Positions 35,034-44,285 of a DNA stretch of 64,000 nucleotides are shown piece after piece. The DNA comes from Pseudomonas sp. PDM18 (GTDB lineage Bacteria > Pseudomonadota > Gammaproteobacteria > Pseudomonadales > Pseudomonadaceae). Made by a program: the position numbers and the translations under genes. Below the pieces are notes generated by a model. It saw only the letters and a program-made list of their open reading frames with translations. It made no database searches and had not been told where the DNA came from. How positions within the stretch are numbered: the stretch's first letter is position 1; each line of letters opens with the position of its first letter. The DNA lies in contig NZ_JACVBX010000001.1 in assembly GCF_014852585.1 (NCBI RefSeq), positions 868,001 to 932,000 of the forward strand. The letters are read 5' to 3'.

Positions 35034-35050
35034 GCCCGCACAAGGCGGGC
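35034..35050 (-). terminator. terminator of the PA4642-family gene
   Basis: GCCCGC/GCGGGC on the minus strand followed by a TTTTTT run (AAAAAA at 35028-35033 on the plus strand), 20 bases past the stop at 35071. Confidence 0.85.
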
Positions 35051-35070
35051 TTTTCAGCGGTTCGCAGCGG

Positions 35071-35358
35071 TCAGCCGCGAGCGGCCTTGATCACTTCGAT
35101 GTAGGGCTCGGCCTGGCGCTGGTCCTGGATCAGGGCGATGAAGTCCTGGCCCTGGGCATCCTTGGCGGACAGGTCGTAACCGGCTTCGACGAAGAAGCCG
35201 ACGAAGCGCTCGAAGTCGTCGATGCGCAGGCCGCGGTAGGCCTTGACCAGCTTGTGCAGGGACGCCGGGGTGTCGTCGGCCGGTTCCACGTCGAGGAACA
35301 GCTTGATGGCGTCGTCGTTGATCTCTTCGCCAATCACCTGCTTCTTGTCTTTACGCAT
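35071..35358 (-). CDS. PA4642-family conserved protein
   Basis: A 95-residue cytoplasmic protein of the Pseudomonas PA4642 family, with conserved KQVIGEEINDDAIKLFLDVEP and FVEAGYDLSAKDAQGQDFI. Function unknown; it is acidic with an ankyrin-like GYDLSAKDAQG turn, though too short for an ankyrin repeat set. Ends in a clear terminator. The neighbours match recalled PA4640-PA4647. Confidence 0.85.
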   Translation of the reverse strand: MRKDKKQVIGEEINDDAIKLFLDVEPADDTPASLHKLVKAYRGLRIDDFERFVGFFVEAGYDLSAKDAQGQDFIALIQDQRQAEPYIEVIKAARG

Positions 35359-35456
35359 CGCTCGCTTCTCTCTACGGCTGTCTCGGGGATCGCGGCCGGC
35401 AACGGCTCAGGCCGGGCACCACGGGTCGGGCAGTTTAACCCTGCGCCGTGCGCGGC

Positions 35457-35951
35457 TCAACGCGCGCGCACCGCGCCGGTATGCAGGTCGGCCCAAATAT
35501 GGCCGTTGCCGTAGGTGAGGAACTGCACGTAGACGGTGCCGTTGCGCAGCAGGTCGAGCAGCTGTGGATAAGCCGCCTGCGGGTAGTACAGACTGAGCAC
35601 GCGGGTCTTTTCGTCGTAGGCCGGCTTCTTCAGGCTCTTGCCCTCGGCGTCGAAGCTGATGACCACTTGGCTGATCTGCGCGCCCTTGTTCAGCGGCTTG
35701 CCCTTGAGGCGCAGCAGCGAAGGCGTGGTGATCGGGATCGGCTGCTGGTTGGACTGGCGCTGGTTGCCCAGCACCACGCTGTATTCGGTGACTTGCAGCA
35801 GTTGCTGCTGCTCCGGCTCGCCCTGGCGCAAACCGGCGTCGTCCGGCGGCAGGAACTGGCTGTGCATCGGCGCGGCAATGGTCATCCCGGCAAAGCCGAG
35901 GGGAAGGCAGAACAACAGCGCCAGCAAGGCGCCCGGCATGCGAACGGACAT
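35457..35951 (-). CDS. conserved secreted hypothetical protein
   Basis: No domain recognised. The 164-residue product begins with a signal peptide (LLALLFCLPLGFAGMTIA, cleavage probably before PMHSQF), then a Gln- and Glu-rich stretch (REGEPEQQQLL-type) and a compact domain with YSVVLGNQRQS and RVLSLYYPQAAYPQLLDLL. Periplasmic by prediction. Among GTG 35957, ATG 35954 and ATG 35951 the last gives five bases of spacing from GGAGG, so it is used. Confidence 0.7.
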   Translation of the reverse strand: MSVRMPGALLALLFCLPLGFAGMTIAAPMHSQFLPPDDAGLRQGEPEQQQLLQVTEYSVVLGNQRQSNQQPIPITTPSLLRLKGKPLNKGAQISQVVISFDAEGKSLKKPAYDEKTRVLSLYYPQAAYPQLLDLLRNGTVYVQFLTYGNGHIWADLHTGAVRAR

Positions 35952-36079
35952 CATCACCTCCGCGGGACAGGGCCAAGCACTCTAGCACGCGCCCGAAGCG
36001 CCACGACAGGCGCACATGGCGAGCCCGGTGATACATTGATAGCCTTCGAAGCAACAACCCCAACACATTGACAACGTCC

Positions 36080-36997
36080 ATGCTGCACAACGTCTCCGAC
36101 CTCGACCTGCGCCTGCTGCGCATCTTCGCCTGCGTGGTGCGCTGCGGTGGCTTCTCCGCCGCACAGGGCGAATTGGGCATGGGCCAGTCGACCATCAGCA
36201 CGCACATCGCCAGTCTGGAGACGCGCCTGGGCTATCGCCTGTGCGAGCGCGGCAAGAGCGGCTTCCGCCTGACCGAGAAAGGCGAGCGGGTGCTGGATTA
36301 CGCGCAGAGCCTGTTCGCCGCGCTGGGCGACTTCCGCGATCAGGTGCAGTCCCTGGCCGGGCGTCTGGTCGGCGAGCTGCACCTGGGCCTGGCCGACAAC
36401 ATCGCCACCCTCCCCGACGCCCGCATCCACCAGACCCTGGCGCGCTTCAACCGCCGCGACCAGGATGTGCGCCTGCATTTCCTCATCGAATCTTCCAGCG
36501 AGCTGGAACGTCTGGTGCTCAGTGGCAGACTGCACCTGGCCATCGCCTGCTTCAGCCGCCGCCTGCCGAACCTGCGCTACGAGCCGCTGTACCATGAGCG
36601 AGTGGCGGTGTTCTGCGGACGCGGGCATCCGCTGTTCAACAAGCAGGTGAAAGATGCCGGAGAACTGGAAAGCTGCGACTGGATCCAGCACGGCTACGCG
36701 GTGGCCGATGTGCAGTTGCCCGCCGACCCACAACGCAGCACGGCCTTCGCCCAGCACATGGAAGCTGTGCTCCACGCGGTGCGCGCCGGCACTCACCTGG
36801 GCTACCTGCCCACGCACTATGCCGAACGCTGGATCGAACAGGGTGAGATGCGCGCACTGCTGCCGGACAGCCTCGGCTACGGCATCACCCACAGCCTGGT
36901 GGTGCGCGACGAGCCCGGGCACAACGAAGCGCTCCAGGCGCTGGTCGAGGACCTGCGCCGGGAGCACGGGGTGACACCGATCAGCGCGGCGCGGTGA
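36080..36997 (+). CDS. LysR-family transcriptional regulator
   Basis: A 305-residue LysR regulator: winged helix at residues 8-66 (FSAAQGELGMGQSTISTHIA) and an effector domain from about 90 (ELHLGLADNIATLP). It lacks a divergent partner, so its target is uncertain; the aldehyde dehydrogenase gene, convergent with it and overlapping it by 17 bases, is a candidate only by proximity. Start ATG 36080 is used; no strong ribosome site is visible. Confidence 0.88.
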   Translation: MLHNVSDLDLRLLRIFACVVRCGGFSAAQGELGMGQSTISTHIASLETRLGYRLCERGKSGFRLTEKGERVLDYAQSLFAALGDFRDQVQSLAGRLVGELHLGLADNIATLPDARIHQTLARFNRRDQDVRLHFLIESSSELERLVLSGRLHLAIACFSRRLPNLRYEPLYHERVAVFCGRGHPLFNKQVKDAGELESCDWIQHGYAVADVQLPADPQRSTAFAQHMEAVLHAVRAGTHLGYLPTHYAERWIEQGEMRALLPDSLGYGITHSLVVRDEPGHNEALQALVEDLRREHGVTPISAAR

Positions 36998-38405
36998 TGT
37001 GCTTGATGTCGAAGAACGCCGACAGGCCCCACGGGCCCAGCTCGCGGCCAATGCCGCTGCGCTTGCCGCCGCCCCAGGAGGTCTGCGGGAATACCACTTG
37101 CGGCGAGTTCAGCCAGACGTTGCCAGCCTCAAGGTTCTCGGCGACACGCTGGGCGCGCTCGAGGTCGGCGCTGCACACGGTGGCGGCCAGGGCGAAATCG
37201 CTGTCGTTGGCCTGGCGCAGGGCATCCGCTTCATCACTGAAGGTGCGCACGCACAGCACCGGGCCGAAGATTTCCTCGCGCCACAAGCGGCTATCCGGCG
37301 GTACGTCGGTGTACACGGTCGGCTGGATGAACCAGCCCTCGGCCGCTTCGCCGCCGGTCAGGCAGGCCAGGCCTTCGTCGCGGGCCACCGCGAAGTAGTC
37401 GAGCACCTTGCGGTACTGCGCCTCGCTGGTCATCGGCCCCATGTCGGTCTCGCCGAGCAGCGAGTCACCGACGCGCAGGCCTTCCACCGCGGCCTTCAGC
37501 TTCGCCAGCAGCGGCGCGGCAATAGACTCCTGCACCAACAGGCGCGAGGTGGCGGAGCACATCTGCCCGGCGTTCCAGTAGACGCCGGCGATGATCCACT
37601 GCACGGCCTCGTCCAGGTCGCAGTCCTCGAACACCAGGATCGGCGACTTACCGCCCAGCTCCAAGCCCACCGGCAGGGTGCGCGCGGCGGCGGCTTCCAT
37701 GACCTTGCGGCCGACGACGTTGCTGCCGGTGAAGGACAGCTTGGCGATGCCCGGATGGCTGCACAGCGCAGCGCCGGCATCGGCCAGGCCCGGCACCAGG
37801 TTCAGCACGCCGGCCGGCAGGCCGATAGCGTCGGCGATCTCGCCCAGCACCAGTTCGATCAGCGGGGTGATCTCCGAGGGCTTGAGCACCACGGTGCAGC
37901 CCGCCGCCAGGGCCGGCGCGACTTTCCAGGCGCTGGTCACCAGCGGGAAGTTCCATGGCACGATCAGGCCGACCACGCCGATGGGCTCGAAGCGGGTCTG
38001 CGAGCGGTACCCGGCATCCGGCAGGGCCACCTCGGCGTTCTGCCGGACGTCCAGCTGGTCAGCCAGTTCGGCGTAGTAGGCGAAGGTGGCGATGGCGTCG
38101 CCGATATCGATTTCCGCTTCCAGGCGCGGCTTGCCGCTGGCCTGCATCTGCAGGGCGATAAGCGCTTCGCTGCGAGCTTCGAGCTGCTCGGCGAAGGCGC
38201 GCAGGTAACCGGCGCGCTGGGCGGCGCTGGTTAGTTTCCAGTCGGCGAAGGCGCGCTTGGCGGCAGCGACGGCGCGCTCCACGTCGGACACACCAGCGCA
38301 GGCGACTTCCGGCAGCGCTTCACGGGTGGCGGGAGCGATCGGGCGCAGGACGGCGCCGCTGTCGGCGGACTGCCATTGGCCATCGATATAAAGGAGACGG
38401 GACAT
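36981..38405 (-). CDS. aldehyde dehydrogenase, betaine-aldehyde-like
   Basis: A 474-residue NAD(P)-dependent aldehyde dehydrogenase. Signatures include IVPWNFPLVTSAWKVAPALA, the general base in LELGGKSP and the nucleophilic Cys in NAGQMCSATSRLL. The layout is closest to betaine-aldehyde or gamma-aminobutyraldehyde dehydrogenases, but the substrate is not fixed. Start ATG 38405 (MSRLLYIDG). Its last 17 bases overlap those of the LysR gene on the other strand. Confidence 0.9.
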   Translation of the reverse strand: MSRLLYIDGQWQSADSGAVLRPIAPATREALPEVACAGVSDVERAVAAAKRAFADWKLTSAAQRAGYLRAFAEQLEARSEALIALQMQASGKPRLEAEIDIGDAIATFAYYAELADQLDVRQNAEVALPDAGYRSQTRFEPIGVVGLIVPWNFPLVTSAWKVAPALAAGCTVVLKPSEITPLIELVLGEIADAIGLPAGVLNLVPGLADAGAALCSHPGIAKLSFTGSNVVGRKVMEAAAARTLPVGLELGGKSPILVFEDCDLDEAVQWIIAGVYWNAGQMCSATSRLLVQESIAAPLLAKLKAAVEGLRVGDSLLGETDMGPMTSEAQYRKVLDYFAVARDEGLACLTGGEAAEGWFIQPTVYTDVPPDSRLWREEIFGPVLCVRTFSDEADALRQANDSDFALAATVCSADLERAQRVAENLEAGNVWLNSPQVVFPQTSWGGGKRSGIGRELGPWGLSAFFDIKHITAPR

Positions 38406-38516
38406 GCGAACCTCGGACGGTTGTCTGGTGAGGGTCGCAGGATAGGGGGAGCATGCATCGGCAAAAATGCGAGCCACCCCATGCACGCATCGATGCAGAC
38501 AGATGTGTCAGAGGAC

Positions 38517-38601
38517 TGTAGGAGCGAGCTTGCTCGCGAACAGACTCAGCAGACGCAGCGGAGCTGGGCGGTTCGCGAGCAAGCTCGCTCCTACGAAAAG
38601 C
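38517..38601. repeat. REP inverted pair
   Basis: TGTAGGAGCGAGCTTGCTCG (38517-38536, continuing CGAAC) and its inverse GTTCGCGAGCAAGCTCGCTC (38571-38590, continuing CTACG) form an inverted pair with a 29-base spacer, between the aldehyde dehydrogenase start and the WbuC-type gene. Confidence 0.9.
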
Positions 38602-38607
38602 AATCGC

Positions 38608-39081
38608 TCAGGCGAATTGCGAGCGCATCCACGCCAGATAGTCTGCAGCACCTGCCTCGCCCTCGCGGGGCGCCCACTGCCCGCGCTCGTCCTCACCCAG
38701 CGGCACGAAGGGGCCGGCCTTGGCTTCGAACATGATGCTGTCCGGCTCCAGCGCCACGATGGCGTGGAAGGTGCCCGGCGGCAGGTCCGCACCGACGCAA
38801 TCGCCGCCCGCGCGCAGTACGCGGGTAGTCAGCAGCTCGCCGTTATCGGAAAAAATCAGCAGGCCCAGCGCGCCCTTCACCACCAGCAGGCTCTCGGCCT
38901 TGTCCGGATGACGGTGGCAATGCGGCGGGATGTAGCTGTCGGGCTGCAGCGCATTGAGCAGCCGATGACACGGCTCGGTCTGCTCATGGAAGTTGTGGTT
39001 CTGCCGGCGCCGGGGGCTGGCAGCGGCGCGTGCCGCGACCTCGTCGAACAGCGCGCTGTCGAGAAAACGCGGCCCGCTCAT
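38608..39081 (-). CDS. WbuC-family cupin metalloprotein
   Basis: A 157-residue cupin of the WbuC family: the metal motif HCHRHPDKAESLLVVKG (two or three His and a Glu) and the second cupin motif around PPGTFHAIVAL. WbuC was named from O-antigen clusters, but here it follows hpt, with only two bases between the hpt stop and its ATG at 39081, so the two are probably coexpressed. Function unknown. A longer in-frame run upstream overlaps hpt and is not coding. Confidence 0.85.
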   Translation of the reverse strand: MSGPRFLDSALFDEVAARAAASPRRRQNHNFHEQTEPCHRLLNALQPDSYIPPHCHRHPDKAESLLVVKGALGLLIFSDNGELLTTRVLRAGGDCVGADLPPGTFHAIVALEPDSIMFEAKAGPFVPLGEDERGQWAPREGEAGAADYLAWMRSQFA

Positions 39082-39083
39082 CG

Positions 39084-39641
39084 TCAGAGACCTTTTACGG
39101 CGAAGATACCGGCGGCGTTGCGCCAGTAGCCTTTGTAGTCCATGCCGTAGCCGAAGATGTAGCGGTCGATGCAGGACAGGCCCACGTAGTCGGCCTTCAG
39201 GTCCGGACGGGCCTTGCGGTCGTGGTCCTTGTCGATCAGCACGGCAGTGTGCACGCGCTTGGCGCCGGCGTGCTTGCAGAAGTCCATGATCGCCGAGAGG
39301 GTGTGCCCTTCGTCGAGGATGTCGTCGATGATCAGCACTTCGCGGTCGATGAAGGAGATTTCCGGCTTGGCCTTCCAGAACAGCTCGCCGCCGGTGGTTT
39401 CGTTGCGGTAACGGGTCGCATGCAGGTAGGAGGCTTCCAGCGGGAAATTCAGCAGCGGAAGCAACTTGCCGGAGAAGATCAGGCCGCCGTTCATCACGCA
39501 GAACACCACCGGATTGGTGTCGGCCAGCGAGCCATTGATGGCCTCGGCCACACGGGCGATGGCGGCCTCTACCTCGGCGTTGGTGTACAGGCAGTCGGCT
39601 TCGGCCATGACTTGGCGGATGTGCGCGAGATCGACGGACAT
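39084..39641 (-). CDS. hpt: hypoxanthine-guanine phosphoribosyltransferase
   Basis: A 185-residue purine salvage enzyme that converts hypoxanthine or guanine plus PRPP to IMP or GMP. PRPP-binding motif [14 protein letters not shown] (102-115) is complete, with the flexible loop and the C-terminal aromatic ([18 protein letters not shown]) that stacks on the base. Start ATG 39641 ([10 protein letters not shown]) is used; ATG 39668 gives nine extra residues without a good site. Divergent from upp. Confidence 0.9.
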   Translation of the reverse strand: MSVDLAHIRQVMAEADCLYTNAEVEAAIARVAEAINGSLADTNPVVFCVMNGGLIFSGKLLPLLNFPLEASYLHATRYRNETTGGELFWKAKPEISFIDREVLIIDDILDEGHTLSAIMDFCKHAGAKRVHTAVLIDKDHDRKARPDLKADYVGLSCIDRYIFGYGMDYKGYWRNAAGIFAVKGL

Positions 39642-39795
39642 GGGGTTCTCCCGTGAAAAAGTGCGCAAAGGTACCTATCGGCGTGCCACGGAGCAAGGGT
39701 CAGCGGACGAATGTCGCCGACAATCGTGGCCCAAGGTAGCTAGGATGCATTACGCTACCGCAATTTTTTTGCCAGCCCGTCCGGAGAACCCGTCC

Positions 39796-40434
39796 ATGCC
39801 CGTCCTCGAGATCCGCCATCCCCTGATCCGCCACAAGATCGGACTGATGCGCCGTCACGATATCAGTACCAAGAATTTCCGCGAGCTGGCCCAGGAAGTA
39901 GGCGCCCTGCTGACCTACGAGGCGACCAAGGACCTGCCGCTGGAGAACTACGAGATCGAAGGCTGGGCCGGCCCGGTACAGGTCGAGAAGATCGCCGGCA
40001 AGAAGATCACCGTGGTGCCGATCCTGCGCGCCGGCATCGGCATGCTTGACGGCGTGCTCAGCCTGATTCCGGGTGCCAAGGTCAGCGCCGTGGGCGTGGC
40101 GCGCAACGAGGAAACCCTCGAAGCGCACACCTACCTGGAAAAGCTCGCGCCGGACATCGCCGAGCGCCGTTCGCTGATCATCGACCCGATGCTCGCCACC
40201 GGCGGCTCGATGGTCGCCACCATCGACCTGCTCAAGAAAGCCGGCAGCAAGGACATCCGCGCCATGGTGCTGGTGGCCGCTCCCGAAGGGATCAAGGCAG
40301 TCAACGATGCGCATCCGGACGTGCTCATCCTGACCGCTTCCATCGACCAGTGCCTGAACGAGAACGGGTACATCATGCCGGGCCTGGGCGACGCCGGTGA
40401 CAAGATCTTCGGCACCAAGCAGAAGGAAACCTGA
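39796..40434 (+). CDS. upp: uracil phosphoribosyltransferase
   Basis: Upp converts uracil and PRPP to UMP in pyrimidine salvage. The 212-residue product has the PRPP motif [12 protein letters not shown] and the uracil-binding C-terminal [12 protein letters not shown], both as in E. coli Upp. uraA follows three bases after the stop, so uptake and salvage of uracil are one operon. Divergent from hpt across 154 bases that hold both promoters. Confidence 0.96.
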   Translation: MPVLEIRHPLIRHKIGLMRRHDISTKNFRELAQEVGALLTYEATKDLPLENYEIEGWAGPVQVEKIAGKKITVVPILRAGIGMLDGVLSLIPGAKVSAVGVARNEETLEAHTYLEKLAPDIAERRSLIIDPMLATGGSMVATIDLLKKAGSKDIRAMVLVAAPEGIKAVNDAHPDVLILTASIDQCLNENGYIMPGLGDAGDKIFGTKQKET

Positions 40435-40437
40435 TAG

Positions 40438-41739
40438 ATGGCCGATGAATTCAACGAACCGCTGTGGCGCCAGGTTATTTCCGGCGCGCAGATGCTCTTC
40501 GTGGCCTTCGGCGCACTGGTGCTGATGCCGCTGATCACCGGCCTGGACCCGAACGTCGCGCTGTTCACCGCCGGCTTCGGCACCCTGATGTTCCAGATCG
40601 TCACCGGCCGCCAGGTTCCGGTTTTCCTGGCCTCGAGCTTCGCCTTCATCACCCCGATCATCCTCGCCAAGGGCCAGTTCGGCCTGGCGGCGACCATGGG
40701 TGGGGTAGTGGCGGCAGGCTTCGTCTACACCTTCCTGGGCCTGGCGGTGAAGGTCAAGGGCACCGGTTTCATCGACCGCCTGCTACCGCCAGTGGTCATC
40801 GGCCCGGTGATCATCTCCATCGGCCTGGCCATGGCTCCCATCGCCGCCAACATGGCGATGGGCAAGGCCGGTGACGGCACCGAGCTGATCCCCTACAAGA
40901 CCGCCATGTTCATCTCCATGCCGGCGCTGCTGACCACCCTGATCGTCGCCGTGTTCGGCAAGGGCATGCTGCGCCTGGTACCGATCATCGCCGGCGTGCT
41001 GGTGGGCTACGGCCTGTCCTTCGCCTTCGGCGTGGTCGACGTGGCGAAGATCGTCGCTGCGCCCTGGCTGGAGCTGCCGAAGTTCACTGCGCCGGAATTC
41101 AACTGGCAGGCCATCCTGTTCATCGTTCCGGTGGCGCTGGCCCCGGCCATCGAGCACATCGGCGGCGTCATCGCGGTGGGCGGCGTGACCGGCAAGAACT
41201 ACCTGAAGACCCCGGGCCTGCACCGCACCCTGCTGGGCGACGGCATCGCCACCTCCGCCGCCGGCCTGTTCGGCGGGCCGCCGAACACCACCTATGCCGA
41301 AGTCACCGGCGCGGTGATGCTGACCAAGAACTACAACCCGAAGATCATGACCTGGGCGGCGGTGTTCGCCATCAGCCTAGCCTTCGTCGGCAAGTTCGGC
41401 GCCATCCTGCAAAGCATCCCGGTCCCGGTGATGGGCGGCATCCTCTGCCTACTGTTCGGCACCATCGCCTCGGTGGGCATGAACACCCTGATCCGCCATA
41501 AGGTGGACCTGTCCCAGGCGCGCAACCTGTGCATCGTCTCGGTCACTCTGGTGTTTGGCATCGGCGGCGTACTGATCGGCACCGGCACCGGCCCGGACGA
41601 CTTCGGCCTGAAGGGCATTGCCCTGTGCGCGATCGTCGCCATTTTGCTCAACCTGATCCTGCCCGGCGAAGAAGGCTGGGAGAACAAGGCGCTGGAACAA
41701 GGCGCCGGCGACTCCTCCGCTGACACGCCCGCCGAGTGA
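40438..41739 (+). CDS. uraA: uracil permease
   Basis: A 433-residue nucleobase:cation symporter (NCS2 family) with fourteen short helices. Motifs such as GTGFIDRLLPPVVIGPVI and the Glu/His-bearing helix AIEHIGGVIAVGGVTGKN fit UraA. The gene starts three bases past upp and supplies its substrate. The C-terminus is an acidic tail (GDSSADTPAE). Confidence 0.94.
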   Translation: MADEFNEPLWRQVISGAQMLFVAFGALVLMPLITGLDPNVALFTAGFGTLMFQIVTGRQVPVFLASSFAFITPIILAKGQFGLAATMGGVVAAGFVYTFLGLAVKVKGTGFIDRLLPPVVIGPVIISIGLAMAPIAANMAMGKAGDGTELIPYKTAMFISMPALLTTLIVAVFGKGMLRLVPIIAGVLVGYGLSFAFGVVDVAKIVAAPWLELPKFTAPEFNWQAILFIVPVALAPAIEHIGGVIAVGGVTGKNYLKTPGLHRTLLGDGIATSAAGLFGGPPNTTYAEVTGAVMLTKNYNPKIMTWAAVFAISLAFVGKFGAILQSIPVPVMGGILCLLFGTIASVGMNTLIRHKVDLSQARNLCIVSVTLVFGIGGVLIGTGTGPDDFGLKGIALCAIVAILLNLILPGEEGWENKALEQGAGDSSADTPAE

Positions 41740-41744
41740 GGCAG

Positions 41745-41768
41745 CGGCGCCGCCGGAGGGCGGCGCCG
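41745..41768 (+). other. strong stem-loop after uraA
   Basis: CGGCGCCGCC/GGCGGCGCCG with a short loop begins five bases after the uraA stop. No T run follows, so it is an mRNA 3'-end hairpin or a rho-assisted stop rather than a canonical terminator. Confidence 0.6.
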
Positions 41769-41900
41769 AAGCCCACGTAAAGTTGGGCGAACGCCACATG
41801 CCGAACACGGTCCATTCAGCATGACAGTTCGATTCCGACAGGAGGCACTGCCCATCCGCTTCGCCTCGCTCGTCCCGTTTTCCCCGTCGCAGGTGCGCCC

Positions 41901-42899
41901 GTGAGCCGTGCCGCGTGGCTGCTGCTCGGCCTGATCGGCGCCTCGCTGATCCCCCTCGCCATCGGCGGCCGGGAGATGCTCGAGCATGTCCTGGCCTTCC
42001 CCCTCGACCAGTTGCTGATCATGTTCGGCATGATCTGCCTGTGCTGGCTGATCAACGCGCAGAAGCTGCGGGTGCTGCTCAACGGCCGCGCCGGCGAGAT
42101 CGGCAAGGTACGCTCAGTGGGCATCATCATGGCCTCGGAGTTCGCCTTCTACGCGACCCCCGGCGGCACCGGCGGCCCGCTGACCCTGATGGCCCTGCTC
42201 GCCCGCCGCGGCATGCGCCCGGCGCACAGCAGCGCGATCTTCGCCGTGGACCAGTTGAGCGACCTGCTGTTCTTTCTCTGCGCACTGGCCGCGGTGCTGG
42301 TGTGGGCGCTGTCGCACAGCGTCAGCCCGAACCTGGAGACATCGCTGATCACCAGCGGCGTGCTGCTGGGTGGAATCTTCTTCGGCGTCGTGCTGCTCGC
42401 ACGCTTCCAGCGCCAGGTGATCACGGCCAACGGGCGCCTGTTCAAGCGTCTGGGGATGAAGCCACGCACGCGCCTGCACTGGGCGCGCAAATGCCTGCAT
42501 TTCCGCGACACACTGGTGAGCTGCCTGCGCCAGCCCAAGCGCCGGCTGCTACTGATCTTCTTCTTTACCTGCTGCCACTGGGTGCTGCGCTTCTCGGTGC
42601 TCTACATCACCTTGAAGGCGCTGGGCGTAGACCTGCACTGGGCCTGGGCCTTCCTGATCCAGCTGCTGTCGCTGGCCGCAGGTCTCGCCACGCTGCTGCC
42701 CGGTGGCGCAGGAGGCACGGAGCTGACCAGCGCCGCACTGCTCGCCCCGCTGGTGGGCAAGTCCACGGCGGCCGCGGCCATCCTGATCTGGCGCGTGGTG
42801 ACCTACTACTTCTACCTGGTGATGGGCGCGCCGGTATTCGCCCTGATGGCGGGCCGGCCGTTGCTGCGCAAGCTGATGGGGTTGCGGGAAAGCGCCTGA
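41901..42899 (+). CDS. YbhN/UPF0104-family membrane protein (LPG synthetase TM-like)
   Basis: A 332-residue inner-membrane protein with about eight helices of the YbhN/AglD-type (PF03706), related to the membrane half of lysyl-phosphatidylglycerol synthase. Conserved are EFAFYATPGGTGGPLTLMAL and LLPGGAGGTELTSAALL. These proteins are thought to move or modify lipid or isoprenoid-linked molecules; the substrate is unknown. GTG start at 41901 with AGGTG eight bases upstream. Confidence 0.82.
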   Translation: MSRAAWLLLGLIGASLIPLAIGGREMLEHVLAFPLDQLLIMFGMICLCWLINAQKLRVLLNGRAGEIGKVRSVGIIMASEFAFYATPGGTGGPLTLMALLARRGMRPAHSSAIFAVDQLSDLLFFLCALAAVLVWALSHSVSPNLETSLITSGVLLGGIFFGVVLLARFQRQVITANGRLFKRLGMKPRTRLHWARKCLHFRDTLVSCLRQPKRRLLLIFFFTCCHWVLRFSVLYITLKALGVDLHWAWAFLIQLLSLAAGLATLLPGGAGGTELTSAALLAPLVGKSTAAAAILIWRVVTYYFYLVMGAPVFALMAGRPLLRKLMGLRESA

Positions 42900-42902
42900 G
42901 GA

Positions 42903-43088
42903 TCAGTCGCCGGAAGACTCGTCGTTTTCGGACGGCGTCTTTGGCTTGAGTGAGTCCCAGAGTTCAGCGGCGCCGGGAAACTCGGTGCCGTCCTCGTCGC
43001 TCAAGGCTTCGGGATCATAGCGGCTGGTGCAACCTTCGCCCAGGGTGGGCGGCGGGGTGGCGGTACCGGGGTTCTTCGGGTCACTCAT
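42903..43088 (-). CDS. small acidic hypothetical protein
   Basis: A 61-residue soluble, acidic, Pro-rich protein (MSDPKNPGTATPPPTLGEG...; WDSLKPKTPSENDESSGD at the end). GGAGA is eight bases before the ATG at 43088; the ATG at 43097 has no room for a site. Likely intrinsically disordered at both ends. No known domain; it is convergent with the YbhN gene, three bases apart. Confidence 0.6.
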   Translation of the reverse strand: MSDPKNPGTATPPPTLGEGCTSRYDPEALSDEDGTEFPGAAELWDSLKPKTPSENDESSGD

Positions 43089-43175
43089 GCTGGCCATCTC
43101 CGTTGAGCGCAGCGCCCGCCGCCGAACAGCGGCGGGAGCATGCGGAGTACCCAGTCTAGAACGAGACTGCGTGGA

Positions 43176-44027
43176 TCAGTCGAACACCACGGTCTTGTTG
43201 TCGTGCACCAGCACGCGGTCTTCCAGGTGGTAGCGCAGGCCGCGGGCCAGCACCAGCTTCTCTACGTCCTTGCCCAGGCGCACCAGGTCCTCGATGTTGT
43301 CGCGGTGGCTGATGCGCACCACGTCCTGCTCGATGATCGGGCCGGCGTCCAGCTCCTCGGTCACGTAGTGGCAAGTCGCACCGATCAGCTTCACCCCGCG
43401 CAGCGACGCCTGGTGGTAAGGCTTGGCGCCAACGAAGGACGGCAGGAAGCTGTGGTGGATGTTGATCACCTGGTGGCGGTACTTCTGGCACAGGTCCGGC
43501 GGCAGGATCTGCATGTAGCGCGCCAGCACCACGTTGTCGGCCTGGTGTTCGTCGATCAGGCGCGACACCTGCTCGAAGGCCGGTTGCTTGTTCTTCGGGT
43601 CCACCGGGACGTGGAAGTACGGAATGCCGTGCCACTCCACCATGCTGCGCAGGTCATCGTGGTTGGCGATCACGCAGGGAATCTCGCAATCCAGCTCGCC
43701 GCTGTGCCAGCGGTGCAGCAGGTCGGCCAGGCAGTGCGATTCGCGACTGGCCATCAGCACGACGCGTTTCTTCACCGAGGAGTCGGTGATGCGCCACTCC
43801 ATGGAGAACTCGCGGGCAATCGGGGCGAAGGCCTGGCGGAAACCGTCGATATCGAACGGCAGGGAATCGGCACGAATCTCGTGCCGCATGAAGAACCAGC
43901 CGTTGTCGTTGTCGGAATGGTGACTGGCCTCGGTGATCCAGCCGTTGTAAGTGGCCAGGAAATTACTCACCTTGGCGACGATGCCGACCCCGTCAGGGCA
44001 GGCGATCACCAGTCGGAAAGTGCGCAT
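43176..44027 (-). CDS. purU: formyltetrahydrofolate deformylase
   Basis: PurU hydrolyses 10-formyl-tetrahydrofolate to tetrahydrofolate and formate, balancing the one-carbon pool and supplying formate. The 283-residue protein has an N-terminal ACT domain (ACPDGVGIVAKVSNFLATYN), which senses methionine and glycine in E. coli, and a C-terminal formyltransferase-type domain with the Asn-His of INIHHSFLPSF and the Asp in TEELDAGPII. Upstream of and divergent from mvaT. Confidence 0.94.
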   Translation of the reverse strand: MRTFRLVIACPDGVGIVAKVSNFLATYNGWITEASHHSDNDNGWFFMRHEIRADSLPFDIDGFRQAFAPIAREFSMEWRITDSSVKKRVVLMASRESHCLADLLHRWHSGELDCEIPCVIANHDDLRSMVEWHGIPYFHVPVDPKNKQPAFEQVSRLIDEHQADNVVLARYMQILPPDLCQKYRHQVINIHHSFLPSFVGAKPYHQASLRGVKLIGATCHYVTEELDAGPIIEQDVVRISHRDNIEDLVRLGKDVEKLVLARGLRYHLEDRVLVHDNKTVVFD

Positions 44028-44206
44028 GGGTGTACTCCAGATACATCGCGAAGGCCGCCATTCTAGCGGCTCGAGGGGAAAAGATCAGCCATTGCCGCGG
44101 TGCGCCGACGAGAGCCAGTTCGGTGCATTGTGAGTGCATCGATTAATTACCGGCGAATGAACTAGTTAAATAAGTCGACAATTACCGACAAAACTTTTCC
44201 CAAGCA

Positions 44207-44235
44207 TTTACTTGAAGAACTTCGCTGACTATTAT
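44207..44235 (+). promoter_or_regulatory. predicted sigma-70 promoter of mvaT
   Basis: TTTACT (44207-44212) and TATTAT (44230-44235) are spaced by 17 bases, about 50 bases before the mvaT start. The whole 44135-44240 stretch is markedly A+T-rich for this genome, as expected for a gene bound and probably autoregulated by MvaT itself. Confidence 0.6.
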
Positions 44236-44285
44236 GTCTGCTACAAACTTTCCGCCAACGCTGGACCCAGAACAAGGTACCCAAC

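Noticed and set aside
34952-38601. CRISPR array from repeated GAGCAAGCTCGCTCC units
   Set aside because: The units are inverted REP pairs kilobases apart, without regular spacers and without cas genes.
38608-39696. 362-codon reading of the WbuC-type gene extended through hpt
   Set aside because: The added part is the shifted frame of hpt; WbuC similarity starts exactly at ATG 39081.
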